Source: Mastigamoeba balamuthi
Lineage: Eukaryota; Evosea; Mastigamoebida; Mastigamoebidae
DNA length: 30,940 bases
NCBI GenBank assembly: GCA_902651635.1
Contig: CACRSC010000468.1
Span: 42,381 to 73,320, forward strand
Reading direction: 5' to 3'
Below the pieces are notes generated by a model. The model saw only the letters and a list, made by a program, of their open reading frames with translations, had not been told where the DNA came from and did not search any database. Positions 1-8,005 of this stretch are shown here, piece after piece (the first letter of the stretch is position 1; every line of letters starts with the position of its first letter). The translations under genes were made by a program, and so were the position numbers.

Positions 1-20
1 TACGTAACGTACGTCGTCTC

Positions 21-21
<1 letters not shown>

Positions 22-62
<41 letters not shown>
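22..62. repeat. CT dinucleotide microsatellite in an intron
   Basis: An almost pure (TC)n tract of about 20 units, followed by a short CA-rich stretch (about 68-76). It lies upstream of the splice acceptor at 141-142, so it is most likely inside an intron of the gene ending at 861. Tract length in a draft assembly may be imprecise. Confidence 0.95.
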
Positions 63-66
<4 letters not shown>

Positions 67-142
67 CGCACACACACTCTCTCCATCCCTTCCCTCGCTC
101 TCGGTGTCTTGACACGGTGGCACTGCCACTGCCTCTGCGCAG

Positions 143-861
143 CTGACGACGACGTTCGAGGAGTCGAGCGACGAGCCCAACTACGTGCACTGCTACGCCT
201 GGTACGGCTACGTCCGCGCCGACGACGCCGGCAACCCCACGACCACGCAGTGGGGCCCCGCCATCACCATGCAGCAGGACCACGTGTCCAGCAACGCCCT
301 CACCGCCCGCATCCCCCTCGTCGTCGGCCACGTCCTCCAGGCCACGTCCTACTGCGTCATCGGCGGGCAGATCGTCTGGGCCCCCGCGGGCAACGTCAAC
401 TTCCGCATCTCCCCCGAGCAGCAGCACCCCGCCGCCTCCCTCACCGTCGCCGCCGACGTCTCCTCCCCCGTGGGCCCCGTCAGCGCCCCCGCCTACCGCG
501 GCATCTTCACCCACCGCGTCTCTGTGCGCTCTCGTCGCTCCCCCTCCTCCTTCCCTGGTGGTCCTCTCGGGGCATCCGCGGCGCAACGCTCACACAGCCC
601 GTCCCGCGTCCCCCTGCGCAGACGCTGTGCTCGGTGCCCGAGCAGACGAGGTGCGTGTCGCACTTCGGGTACCCCGCCCGCTTCGGGGCCGCGTGGCCCA
701 CGGTCAACGAGACGGCGATGGGCCCCACGGGCACCCCCAACCGCTGGGAGGGCATCGTGCCCATGCCTGCCGCCGGGGGCCTGCTCGAGGTCACCGTGCG
801 CTGCACGTGCCAGGGCGTCGAGTCCTGGCTGGGCGGCAACTACCAGGTCACCGCCTTCTGA
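143..861 (+). CDS. 3' part of an unrecognised gene (two exons visible)
   Basis: I do not recognise this product. Exon A (143-523) follows a CGCAG acceptor at 138-142 and reads LTTTFEESSDEPNYVHCYAWYG and on. Exon B (622-861) ends with TGA. The intron 524-621 (98 nt) is phase 0, starts GTGCGC and ends TGCGCAG; a GT at 518 in the same phase would shorten exon A by two codons. The 207 visible residues contain aromatic and Gly-rich, beta-strand-like segments, for example WGPAITM, LQATSYCVIGGQIVW, RWEGIVPMP and SWLGGNYQVTAF, and five or six cysteines. That pattern would suit an extracellular beta-sandwich, perhaps a carbohydrate-binding module, but this is a guess from composition. The 5' end and start codon lie outside the window. 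A good polyadenylation signal follows the stop. Confidence 0.7.
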
Positions 862-955
862 ACTCCCTGTCCCCACTGCCCCGCGCTGCATCACCGATGG
901 CGGTCTCCCACCGCAACACAGCGGAGCACACCGAGCACTGAGAGAGCCTGCTCAG

Positions 956-961
956 AATAAA
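956..961 (+). terminator. AATAAA polyadenylation signal
   Basis: A canonical AATAAA about 95 nt after the stop of the first gene, at the point where the sequence turns from GC-rich to AT-rich. It is the expected 3' end signal of that transcript. Confidence 0.6.
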
Positions 962-2829
962 TGACATCTCTCATGCGGTAACTGCAAGGTCGTGTGCTAT
1001 TCAGCGGGGATAAGCACTCCTCGGGGGTGTATCTTCTACCGTTTTCCGGCGAGCTGCTGAGGCACAGCAAAGCTCAGAGCCACATCACATACAAATGCAG
1101 CTTTCCCCGTGTGGCTTTGAGCAGCCAAACAGAAACAGTAGGACTCATTTTCCGTCTATCACATCATAATCACCAGAGTTGTGTTTGATATTGCTAATTC
1201 TATTCTTGGATTTAAACAGCATGTGGGTTTGGTCTCAGAAAAACTCTCTGTCAGACGCGAATGTCACGAATGGGGCCTGTTCAACATACATTTAGCTTGG
1301 AGGGTACTGAGCTAGCAATTATCCTGTGGCCAGTCCTCGGCTGCATGGGGACGGAAAGCTGGCAGGATGGTCCAGTCTGGCTGGTCCATGGCAACCGGTC
1401 ACAAGTCGCATTTCTCAAACATGGCTCATTCCAGTCGGAAATGGCTGGGAACCCAGCCAGTAATTGAGTAGCACTGACCTAGTAACTTGGAATGAGGTGA
1501 AAAACGCTGGTTTGATAGTGTTAAGTGCACAGAATACTGCTATATGTCTTTGAAGCCAAACGGACCATTTTACCAGTTTGGAAAAAACACTAAAAAGTGA
1601 AAAAGTCGTTATAAAACGACATTTTGAAATTGGAAAAACAGAGAATGTAGTTTTAAAACGACATATCAAAAAAAGAGAAAACTAAGTCAAAGTATGGTAC
1701 AAAATAACGCTAAAGTTAACTCGAAAAACACAATAGAAACAGAGAAGAGTTACAACAATCAAACTTAAAATCAAGTGGTGCATCAGTAACCTTTGTTGGT
1801 TTCAGAGATCAAAAAAGGTAAGAAGAGACATCATCATCTTGTGTTAAGATAAGCACTTTCTTTTGCGTGTTGTGTTTGCTGGACTTGTTGTTGCAGCTTC
1901 TTTGTTCTTGGCAGGTAAGGTTCGGGATNACTTCGGCATCAGCGTTGTGACGTTCCCTCCAGGCTCCTAGGCGTTGGGGACACGGGCTGCGCTGCCCGTT
2001 TGAGCGTTGCTCGGGGGGGGCAGGGCGGGGGAACAGCTGCGAGCGGGCAGCCGCTTGATGTGAGCACCCAATTGCAAGCTCTGCGCATACACGAGGATCG
2101 CACCGCTCGCAGTCCTCCATTCTTCTGCTGTTCTTGCGGTGAGTCCCGCGCTCCTGCTCTCTTGTCATTGGCCTCTTTTGCACCATTGAAGAAGAGCCAT
2201 GCTCAGTGGTGCGCTGTGCCCATCAGTTATGGCTGCCCTCCCTTACACGCGGCAGAGGTGGCACCGTGCATGCTGTGTCTGTCCGTCTGTGAGGCACCTA
2301 TGTGGACTCCCAAGGGCTTTGAAACGCAGCCAGATCTCCAGCCCTCTCCTCACCGTCACATGAGCTGCGTCCCACGGTTTCGTCTCGAGGGGGCTGGTGC
2401 TCTGCTCTGCTCTGCGCAGTAGGAAACGGAAGCCTAGAGAAAGCGCGCCCCGCCAGTCCCTATGTTCTCCTTCTTTACTCAACGTACTCGCAGGAGAGGT
2501 GTAGCGCTTCTCGTCGGCTGTTAGGGACTGAGATTCAGCGATTGGGAGCTGCACGAGGCCTCGCCATGGTGTGAGATTGAAGAGGACGACGCCGTGGGCC
2601 ACCTCGCAGCCTGTCTGCCCCCGACGACTCGAAGCTATCCAAGCTGCTCGCCAAGTGCCTTGCGAAAGCCCCTCACCAAGCAAGGCACCAGAGGTCTGCC
2701 CGGACAGCACATCCCTCAGGGTGAAAGGTGTTGCAATTAGAACTTGCGGAGACGCCAGGGCTCGAGCAACTGCTTGTCCTTCATATCACGCGAGAAATTG
2801 GGATTTGTTTTCAATTGGTTTCTGGGGCG
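962..2829. other. Spacer with no supportable gene
   Basis: About 1.9 kb between two + strand genes. The part from 1130 to 1860 is AT-rich, with poly-A runs and a recurring AAAACGACAT motif near 1615 and 1655. One undetermined base lies at 1929. From about 1970 to 2830 it is GC-richer, but open frames there are short, overlap on both strands and lack the strong G/C third-position bias of real genes nearby. A 5' untranslated exon of the gene starting at 2830 could be hidden here; I cannot show one. Confidence 0.6.
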
Positions 2830-4083
2830 ATGCAAGCCCGGCGCGACCCCTACGTGGTCCCCCAGGCCATTCAGGGCGGTGCCCGCATCGTCCGCGACGT
2901 CTGCCCAGAGCTCCCTCTGCTCGGCGCTGCCTTCTTCGACGCCCTGGACCGCGAGAACGAGCACGGTCGCTGGATGTGCGCCCACGACCTCGCGGCTCGC
3001 GACCACGAGCGCGAGTGGGCAGCGGAGGCCGCCACTCAGCTGGCGTACCAGATCGACGCAGTTGTGAGGGGTGCCAGGGCCAAGCGGGGCCTCGGTGCGG
3101 CCGTGTGCGAGCTGGCTCAGGAGAGCAGGGCGCTCGACAGCGAGGACGCGGCCTCCTCGTTCTAGTGCGTCTCTCTCTCTCTGCCCCACTTCACTGCTCA
3201 CTCTGAACCATTCTCGCTCGTTTACGACTGCGGTGTAGCTACGAGGGCGACGACCTTCGCGTATGCGTTTCTTTCGCGACCCTCGACTCTGCACTGGGCT
3301 TCGTGGCCACTCTGGAGCTGTGGCCTCTGAGGATGGCCAGGGCCGGGCAGAACCCAGAGGGCCTCCGCGGGGCGATCGAGGTGTGCCGCAGGCCGAGACA
3401 GGTGACTGTCCAGGAGCTCGGCGATCCCGTGAGAGTTACAGACCTCAGCGGCCCCGACTGGGACTCTCCAATGCCGAGCCTTGCCGAATTCTATGCAGGC
3501 ATGGCCCCGCCAGCGCTACCGGCCGACGGCGTCAGCCCTGCAGAGCTCCTGCTGCTCTACCAGTCGCTCGAGAGGCCGGAGAAGTTCGCCACGTTCCGCG
3601 CGTACAGGATCCGCATCAGGGACAGGGCACTGTACCCCGAGCTGGCGAGCAGCGAGAGCAACATGATCGCAGGGAGCTGGACGCCCTTCCGCCAGGCGTA
3701 CGAGGGCCTTGGCACTGTCGGCGACGTTCCCCTGCTGGCGATCCGCCCTTCCGGGACAGGAGGCGCTGTCCTCTGCCCCAACGGCTCCACGCGCTACAGA
3801 GTGCGCGCAGTCACGGGCTCCGTGTCAACCTCAAACTCCACTGGCTCCGCAGGTGTGGGTCGACCTGGTGTTCCGCACGCACGACGCAGAGCAGCAGGTT
3901 GCTGTGGGCCTCAAGCAGGGCACGGTGAGGTTGGCCGACGGCTTCTATCAGTCGTTTGTGGATGTCGAGGAGCCCGGCCTGTTCCGAGACTGCCTGCTGT
4001 GGAGGTGGAACCAGACGCAGCAGATGTGGGCCACAGAGGACAGTGTGACCTCAACAACTACCCCAGGCAGCAGGACTGATTGA
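2830..4083 (+). CDS. Hypothetical protein, three exons, 375 aa
   Basis: The function is not recognised. Exons are 2830-3164, 3239-3800 and 3853-4083. Intron 1 (74 nt, phase 2) starts GTGCGT with a CT-rich run just after the donor and ends GTGTAG. It removes an apparent stop: the TAG at 3163-3165 becomes TAC across the junction (SSF-YYEGDDL). Intron 2 (52 nt, phase 0) runs from GTGCGC to CCGCAG and joins STRYR to VWVDLVF. Joined length is 376 codons including TGA. The N-terminal third is helical and charged (DALDRENEHGRW, ARDHEREWAAEAATQ); the rest is mixed, with Trp-rich C-terminal strands (CLLWRWNQTQQMW). No signal peptide, membrane segment or known catalytic motif is visible, so a soluble intracellular protein is likely. 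The start at ATG 2830 is the first in-frame ATG; the frame stays open back to a TGA at 2722, so an upstream exon is possible. Confidence 0.7.
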
Positions 4084-4413
4084 GAAGAGTCGCTCCAATT
4101 GTGACCTGCTACTGCTATTTGGGAAGGCCACGATGCTGCACTGCCCGGCAGAGACAGACCCTGGCACAGGCTGCTGGCTGATGGACGGGCACTTGTTTGG
4201 TGTCCCCGTTACACCCCGAGCTGTTGCTGCAGGTAGCAGCAAAACAGACTGGGCCGCTGCACGTGTCCGCTGATCTCCCATACATTCCGTCCAAGAGTCT
4301 CAGTGCGTGTGTGTGTGCTGTGCGTGCAACGGATGACGACGACGGGCCACGCAGACAGTTGTGTTGCATCCACCAGGGAAGGGGCCCTCCTCGCTTTGCT
4401 GCTCGCTGCTCGC
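4084..4413. other. Spacer between convergent genes
   Basis: A 330-nt stretch between the stop of the upstream + strand gene and the stop of the hydrolase gene on the minus strand. It must hold both 3' untranslated regions. I see no AATAAA on either strand and no credible coding frame. Confidence 0.6.
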
Positions 4414-6313
4414 TCATTGGGGCGGCACGTCGAGGGCCGCCTGGAAGAAGTCGCACGCCGCGCGGTCGGCCCAGCTGGAGCGGGGCTTGAGCACGCCCTC
4501 GAGGAACGCCACGTGCCCGCCGCCCTCGACGACGGCCACGGCGGCCGCGCAGCTCCGCCCTGCGGCCCTGACGGCCTCGGCGGCCTCGAACGGCACGTGC
4601 GGGCCCGTCACGGGGTCGTCGACGGCGTTGACGTGCAGCAGCGGCACGCGCACGCGCGGGAGCAGCGGCATCGACGAGTTGCTCTCGTAGTAGTCGCCCG
4701 CCGACGCGTAGCCGAAGATGCGCGCCGTCCCGTACTCGTCGTACTCGGCGACCGTCCGCGAGCGCAGCGCCCGCTCGATCGTCGCCAGGGCGTCGAGGCC
4801 CTCGAGGTGCGGGCTCTTGCGCAGCACGTCTGCGTGCCGGCGGGTGTAGCGCACGAGGCCCTGCACGAGGTGGTCGCTCAGGATGCTGGGCACGAGGCCC
4901 CGCCGGTCCATCCACTCGGTGCTCTGCCGCAGGTCCAGCGGGCTCGATATCGCCGCCGCCGCCGTCAGCACGCAGCTCTCGCCCTCCTCCGCCACGTACC
5001 TGCAGGCGGGGCGCAGCGAGGGTGCCGGTCAGGAGGGCCCAAGCCCTCTGCCTGCCGTGCTGGCAGTGCTGGCAGTGGCGCTGGTGGCCCCCACTCCGTT
5101 GGCAGTGCTGCTGGACGCCAAGCGCCAGTAGCGTGCCCAGCAGACCGAGCGATGGTCAGCGAGGGTCTGTGGCGAGGGGGGGTTGCGACGCCTCGCCTTG
5201 CCACGCAACACTGTGCGAGCCCTCGTTTCGCCCCCCAGAGTGCCCAGAGGGCAGGGCTGCTCGCAGCCTCCCCGCTGTGCCAAGAGCCAATACACGGCAG
5301 GTGGCGTGGGCGCACCTCGTGACGACGTTGGCGCCGAGGCTGTAGCCGACGAGGAAGACGGGGGCCTGCGGGTACCTCGCGCGGACCGTGGCGACGGCCT
5401 GGCGGACGTCCTCTGTCCAGCCGGCGTTGTAGGGCCGCCAGCTCCGCAGCTTGATGCCCCCGAGGCCCCGCGCGATCATCACGACGGGGCGCCACCCGCG
5501 CGCCGCTGCCGAGGCGCACATGTGCATCACGTACGACTCGCGCGAGCCCCCGTTGAGGCCGTGCAGCACCACCAGCACGGGCGACGCAGCAGTGCACCCG
5601 CGCTGCAGCTCGCGCGCCCAGTCGAGGCCCACCTGGCCCCCGTCGTCCAGCGCCAGCAGCTGCCGCTCGTACGTGATCTGCGCCGCCCAGCAGCACTCGG
5701 ATTCAGATTCGGATTTTCGGATTCCTCCGCAGAAGATTTTCATCGTTATCGCGATATTTTGGGGGTCCAGACGACGGAATCAATTGAGCGGAAATGCCGC
5801 GCTCCGATGCGCGTGCCCTCTCCTCTGCACAGGGCAGAGGAACGAACGGATGGCGCTGCCCTCGGACCAAATGAAGAGGCGCAGACAGGCAGGCGGCCAC
5901 GGCGAGATACCGATATCGCGGATGACGTCAGAAGGGTAAAAGGGGAATCGCACGCGCGGGGGGGCGTAGAGCGAGGGGATGGCGACGCCAAAGGTCTGGA
6001 AGAACCCGTTGCGCATCCAGTAGACGGGCTTGAACGGCTTGTGCAGCCCCGCGCAGCGGTCCAGGATCCTCTGCGGGGGCGGGCGGGTTGTCCGGAGCGG
6101 TGCGGCATTTGTGAGATGCATTTCGCGATGGCGGGATTTGTGAGATGCATTTCGCGATCGCAGGGGGGGAGTGGGTGTCGCCCGCACAGCGAGGCGGTCC
6201 GAGCCCGAGTGGTAGAGCGTCGCCTTCTTGGCGAGCAGCGCGCGGTACGAGACGGCGGCGAAGACGGCGAGGCACAGCAGGGCCGTCGTCGCCAGCGCGG
6301 GCACCAGGAACAT
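4414..6313 (-). CDS. ABHD1/ABHD3/YheT-type alpha/beta hydrolase, four exons, 396 aa
   Basis: A membrane-anchored serine hydrolase of the EMB8/YheT/ABHD1-3 group; animal ABHD3 cleaves phospholipids, but the substrate here is inferred. Exons on the minus strand are 6313-6188, 6070-5954, 5677-5316 and 4999-4414. The introns are 117, 276 and 316 nt, phases 0, 0 and 2, with donors GTGCGG, GTGCGA and GTGCGC. Residues 1-27 give a single hydrophobic anchor (FLVPALATTALLCLAVFAAV). The family signature follows: RILDRCAGLHKPF, W-x-RNGFFQT, then LDDGGQVGLDW and the oxyanion-region motif LHGLNGGSRESYV. The nucleophile elbow is GYSLGAN with Ser194; the acid is Asp329 or Asp330 (NAVDDP) and the base His364 (GGGHVAFLEG). 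The full triad is present and length matches the family's roughly 400 residues, so it should be active. Start at ATG 6313 gives the anchor immediately; longer upstream frames are GC-rich artefacts. It is divergent from the membrane protein at 6681. Confidence 0.92.
5923..5930. promoter_or_regulatory. TGACGTCA palindrome (CRE-like) in hydrolase intron 2
   Basis: The full 8-bp palindrome TGACGTCA, the classical bZIP ATF/CREB recognition sequence, lies near the 5' end of the second intron of the hydrolase gene. The same or similar octamers occur upstream of other genes in this window. Function is inferred only from the motif. Confidence 0.35.
6107..6158. repeat. Two direct 23-bp copies inside hydrolase intron 1
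   Basis: The 23-mer beginning ATTTGTGAGATGC and ending TTCGCGAT occurs at 6107-6129 and again at 6136-6158 with no mismatch, a 29-bp period. It lies in the 117-nt first intron of the hydrolase gene, close to its 3' splice site, and looks like a recent tandem duplication that lengthened the intron. Confidence 0.9.
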
Positions 6314-6680
6314 CTTTTTTTGTTCTGCGGCCTTTGCGGGGGGTTTTTCCTGTTTGTTGTGCGCAGCAAAAGTGCGGCAGAGAGCGACTGTGAGGGCAAC
6401 GCAGCGCGCGCCGCAAAACAAAAGCACAGCCCCGCCAGGAATATCTGCCGCGCCCTTTTTCTCAAATCTACGCCACGTCACATTTTCCCGTTTCTGACCC
6501 CTCATCAGGGGTGCGAGCAAGTGCTCCCCTCGAACTGCCGGTGCCTCTTCCGGGTGTGCGCAGTGGAGGCGTCGTGCCCCTGTCGCCTCCCGGCCCGATT
6601 CCTCTTTCGGTCCGCCAGCCCCCGGATATCTCCTGAGATTCTCTTCGCTGCTGGTCGAAAACTGTTGGGCCCCCGCACTG
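6314..6680. promoter_or_regulatory. Divergent (bidirectional) promoter region
   Basis: A 367-nt interval between the start codons of the hydrolase (minus) and the type I membrane protein (plus). It must contain both promoters and 5' leaders. It includes T-rich runs close to the hydrolase start (about 6314-6360) and a GGATATCTCCTGAGA stretch at about 6623-6637. No clear TATA box is seen. Confidence 0.5.
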
Positions 6681-7436
6681 ATGCTCCTCGTCGCCCTGGC
6701 CGCCATCCTCCTCGCCCGCCCCGCCGCAGCCGCAGCCGCAGCCACGTCCGCCGTCCTCGCCTCCGTGCCCCCGCTGCCCGCGTGCCTGGCGCTGCCCGTG
6801 CCCCCTGGCGTCCTCGCCGTCGCCGTCCGCTCCTCGGGCCCCTCGGCCCTCTCGGCCTCGCTCTCCCCCGGCCCCTCTGCTGCCTCCCCAGCCCTCGCGA
6901 CCTCCCTCTCCCCCGGCCCCTCGGATGCCCTGCCAGCCCTCGCGGCCTCGCTCTCCCCCAGCCCCGACTGCTCCCAGCCCCCCGCCTGCTCCTCCGAGGC
7001 GGGCGCCGCCCTCGCCTGCGTGCTGTCCCGCAGCTCCCGCGCGTCCCGCGAGCGCTGCTACGTCGTCGTGACGTCGCCCGCCGCTGCCCGCGTGTCTGTG
7101 GCGCTGCTGGGCCCCCTGGACGCCCATAAGCCCAGCGACGACGGAGACGACGGCGACGGCGACGAAGGGAGCGGCGGGTGGCTGTCGTACGCGGTGGTGG
7201 CCGTGTGCGTGGGGCTGTCGCTGGCCATGTGCTGCTGCCTGCTGGCCTGCCTCGTGCGCCTGCTCGCTGGGGCGGGCGCCAGGGCCTCGCGGGCCCCCGG
7301 GCGCTACTACGACATCTACATCGTCCCCGACAGCGCAGAGCTCGCCAGCCCCGGGGACCCTGCGGGCCGCGGCCTGCTCTCGGCCGCCCGCGAGGACGAA
7401 GAGGACCGCTCTGCCGGCTACGACCGCATCGACTGA
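6681..7436 (+). CDS. Type I single-pass membrane protein, 251 aa, intronless
   Basis: No family is recognised, but the topology is clear. Residues 1-24 form a signal peptide (MLLVALAAILLARP followed by an Ala run). The ectodomain (about 25-165) is rich in Pro, Ser and Ala and carries three SLSP(G/S)PS-type repeats around residues 60-95, a small group of cysteines (SPDCSQPPACSS, ALACVL, RERCYVVV) and an acidic linker DDGDDGDGDEG. Residues 167-195 are a membrane span (YAVVAVCVGLSLAMCCCLLAC) with a Cys cluster that could be palmitoylated. The cytoplasmic tail (196-251) starts with basic residues and has several tyrosines (YYDIYIVP, GYDRID) that might serve as sorting or phosphorylation sites. 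The ATG at 6681 is chosen because the signal peptide begins there. A cell-surface mucin-like or receptor-like role is an inference. Confidence 0.75.
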   Translation: MLLVALAAILLARPAAAAAAATSAVLASVPPLPACLALPVPPGVLAVAVRSSGPSALSASLSPGPSAASPALATSLSPGPSDALPALAASLSPSPDCSQPPACSSEAGAALACVLSRSSRASRERCYVVVTSPAAARVSVALLGPLDAHKPSDDGDDGDGDEGSGGWLSYAVVAVCVGLSLAMCCCLLACLVRLLAGAGARASRAPGRYYDIYIVPDSAELASPGDPAGRGLLSAAREDEEDRSAGYDRID

Positions 7437-8005
7437 CCCGCGAGCAACAATGCGGACGAAGGTGCCGTCTTTCGTCGAGACCCGGGACGCTGGTGTAGTC
7501 CCCACTGGGAGCCCTCGAGCGGGGGCAGCTGTGCCCGGGCTGATGGTCGCTTTGCTGTGGCTGTGGTCTTTGGAGCAAAGGGGAACCAGGCAGTCTGTGC
7601 GGCAGTCGAGTGTCCGCATGCCTCAGCCAGGCGAGTCAGGGGCCTCGCGCTTGCAGGGGCAGTCGTCGTTGCTCTTGACTCTGGTCGTGGAGGATCGGTA
7701 CTGCAGGGCGTGCTTTTCAGGCTCCTCATGGGGGCATCCGACAGCTGCTCGTGGAAAACAACGGCCTTTGGAGCGCACCCGAACATCTCGGTGTTGACCA
7801 CAGCTGCGCAGGGCTGGCACCGGGGATGGTACCAGCCCAGGTCACGCCTGCAGGATCTCCCCAGATAGCACCGCGGAAGATCTTTCGGATACCGGCGTCC
7901 ACGCCTGCCTGGTCGGGCTGAGCCAGCCATCCAGCGGAGATCAGAGCCAGACAGACAAATCTTCTGTGGCAGCGGTCAGATCTGACGTCCCCCGTGCCAC
8001 TTCGT
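7437..8005. other. Spacer upstream of the coiled-coil gene
   Basis: About 570 nt with no convincing coding frame. It must carry the 3' end of the membrane protein gene and the promoter of the next gene. A TGACGTCC near-match to the CRE octamer lies at 7983-7990, only 16 nt before the chosen start codon. Confidence 0.5.

Noticed and set aside
2243-2710. 155-codon minus-strand frame in the first spacer
   Set aside because: No G/C third-position bias, no domain, no splice or start context, and it overlaps equally long frames on the plus strand.
5780-6745. N-terminal extension of the hydrolase to ATG 6745
   Set aside because: It would overlap the divergent membrane protein start. The added residues are low-complexity, while ATG 6313 gives a clean membrane anchor.
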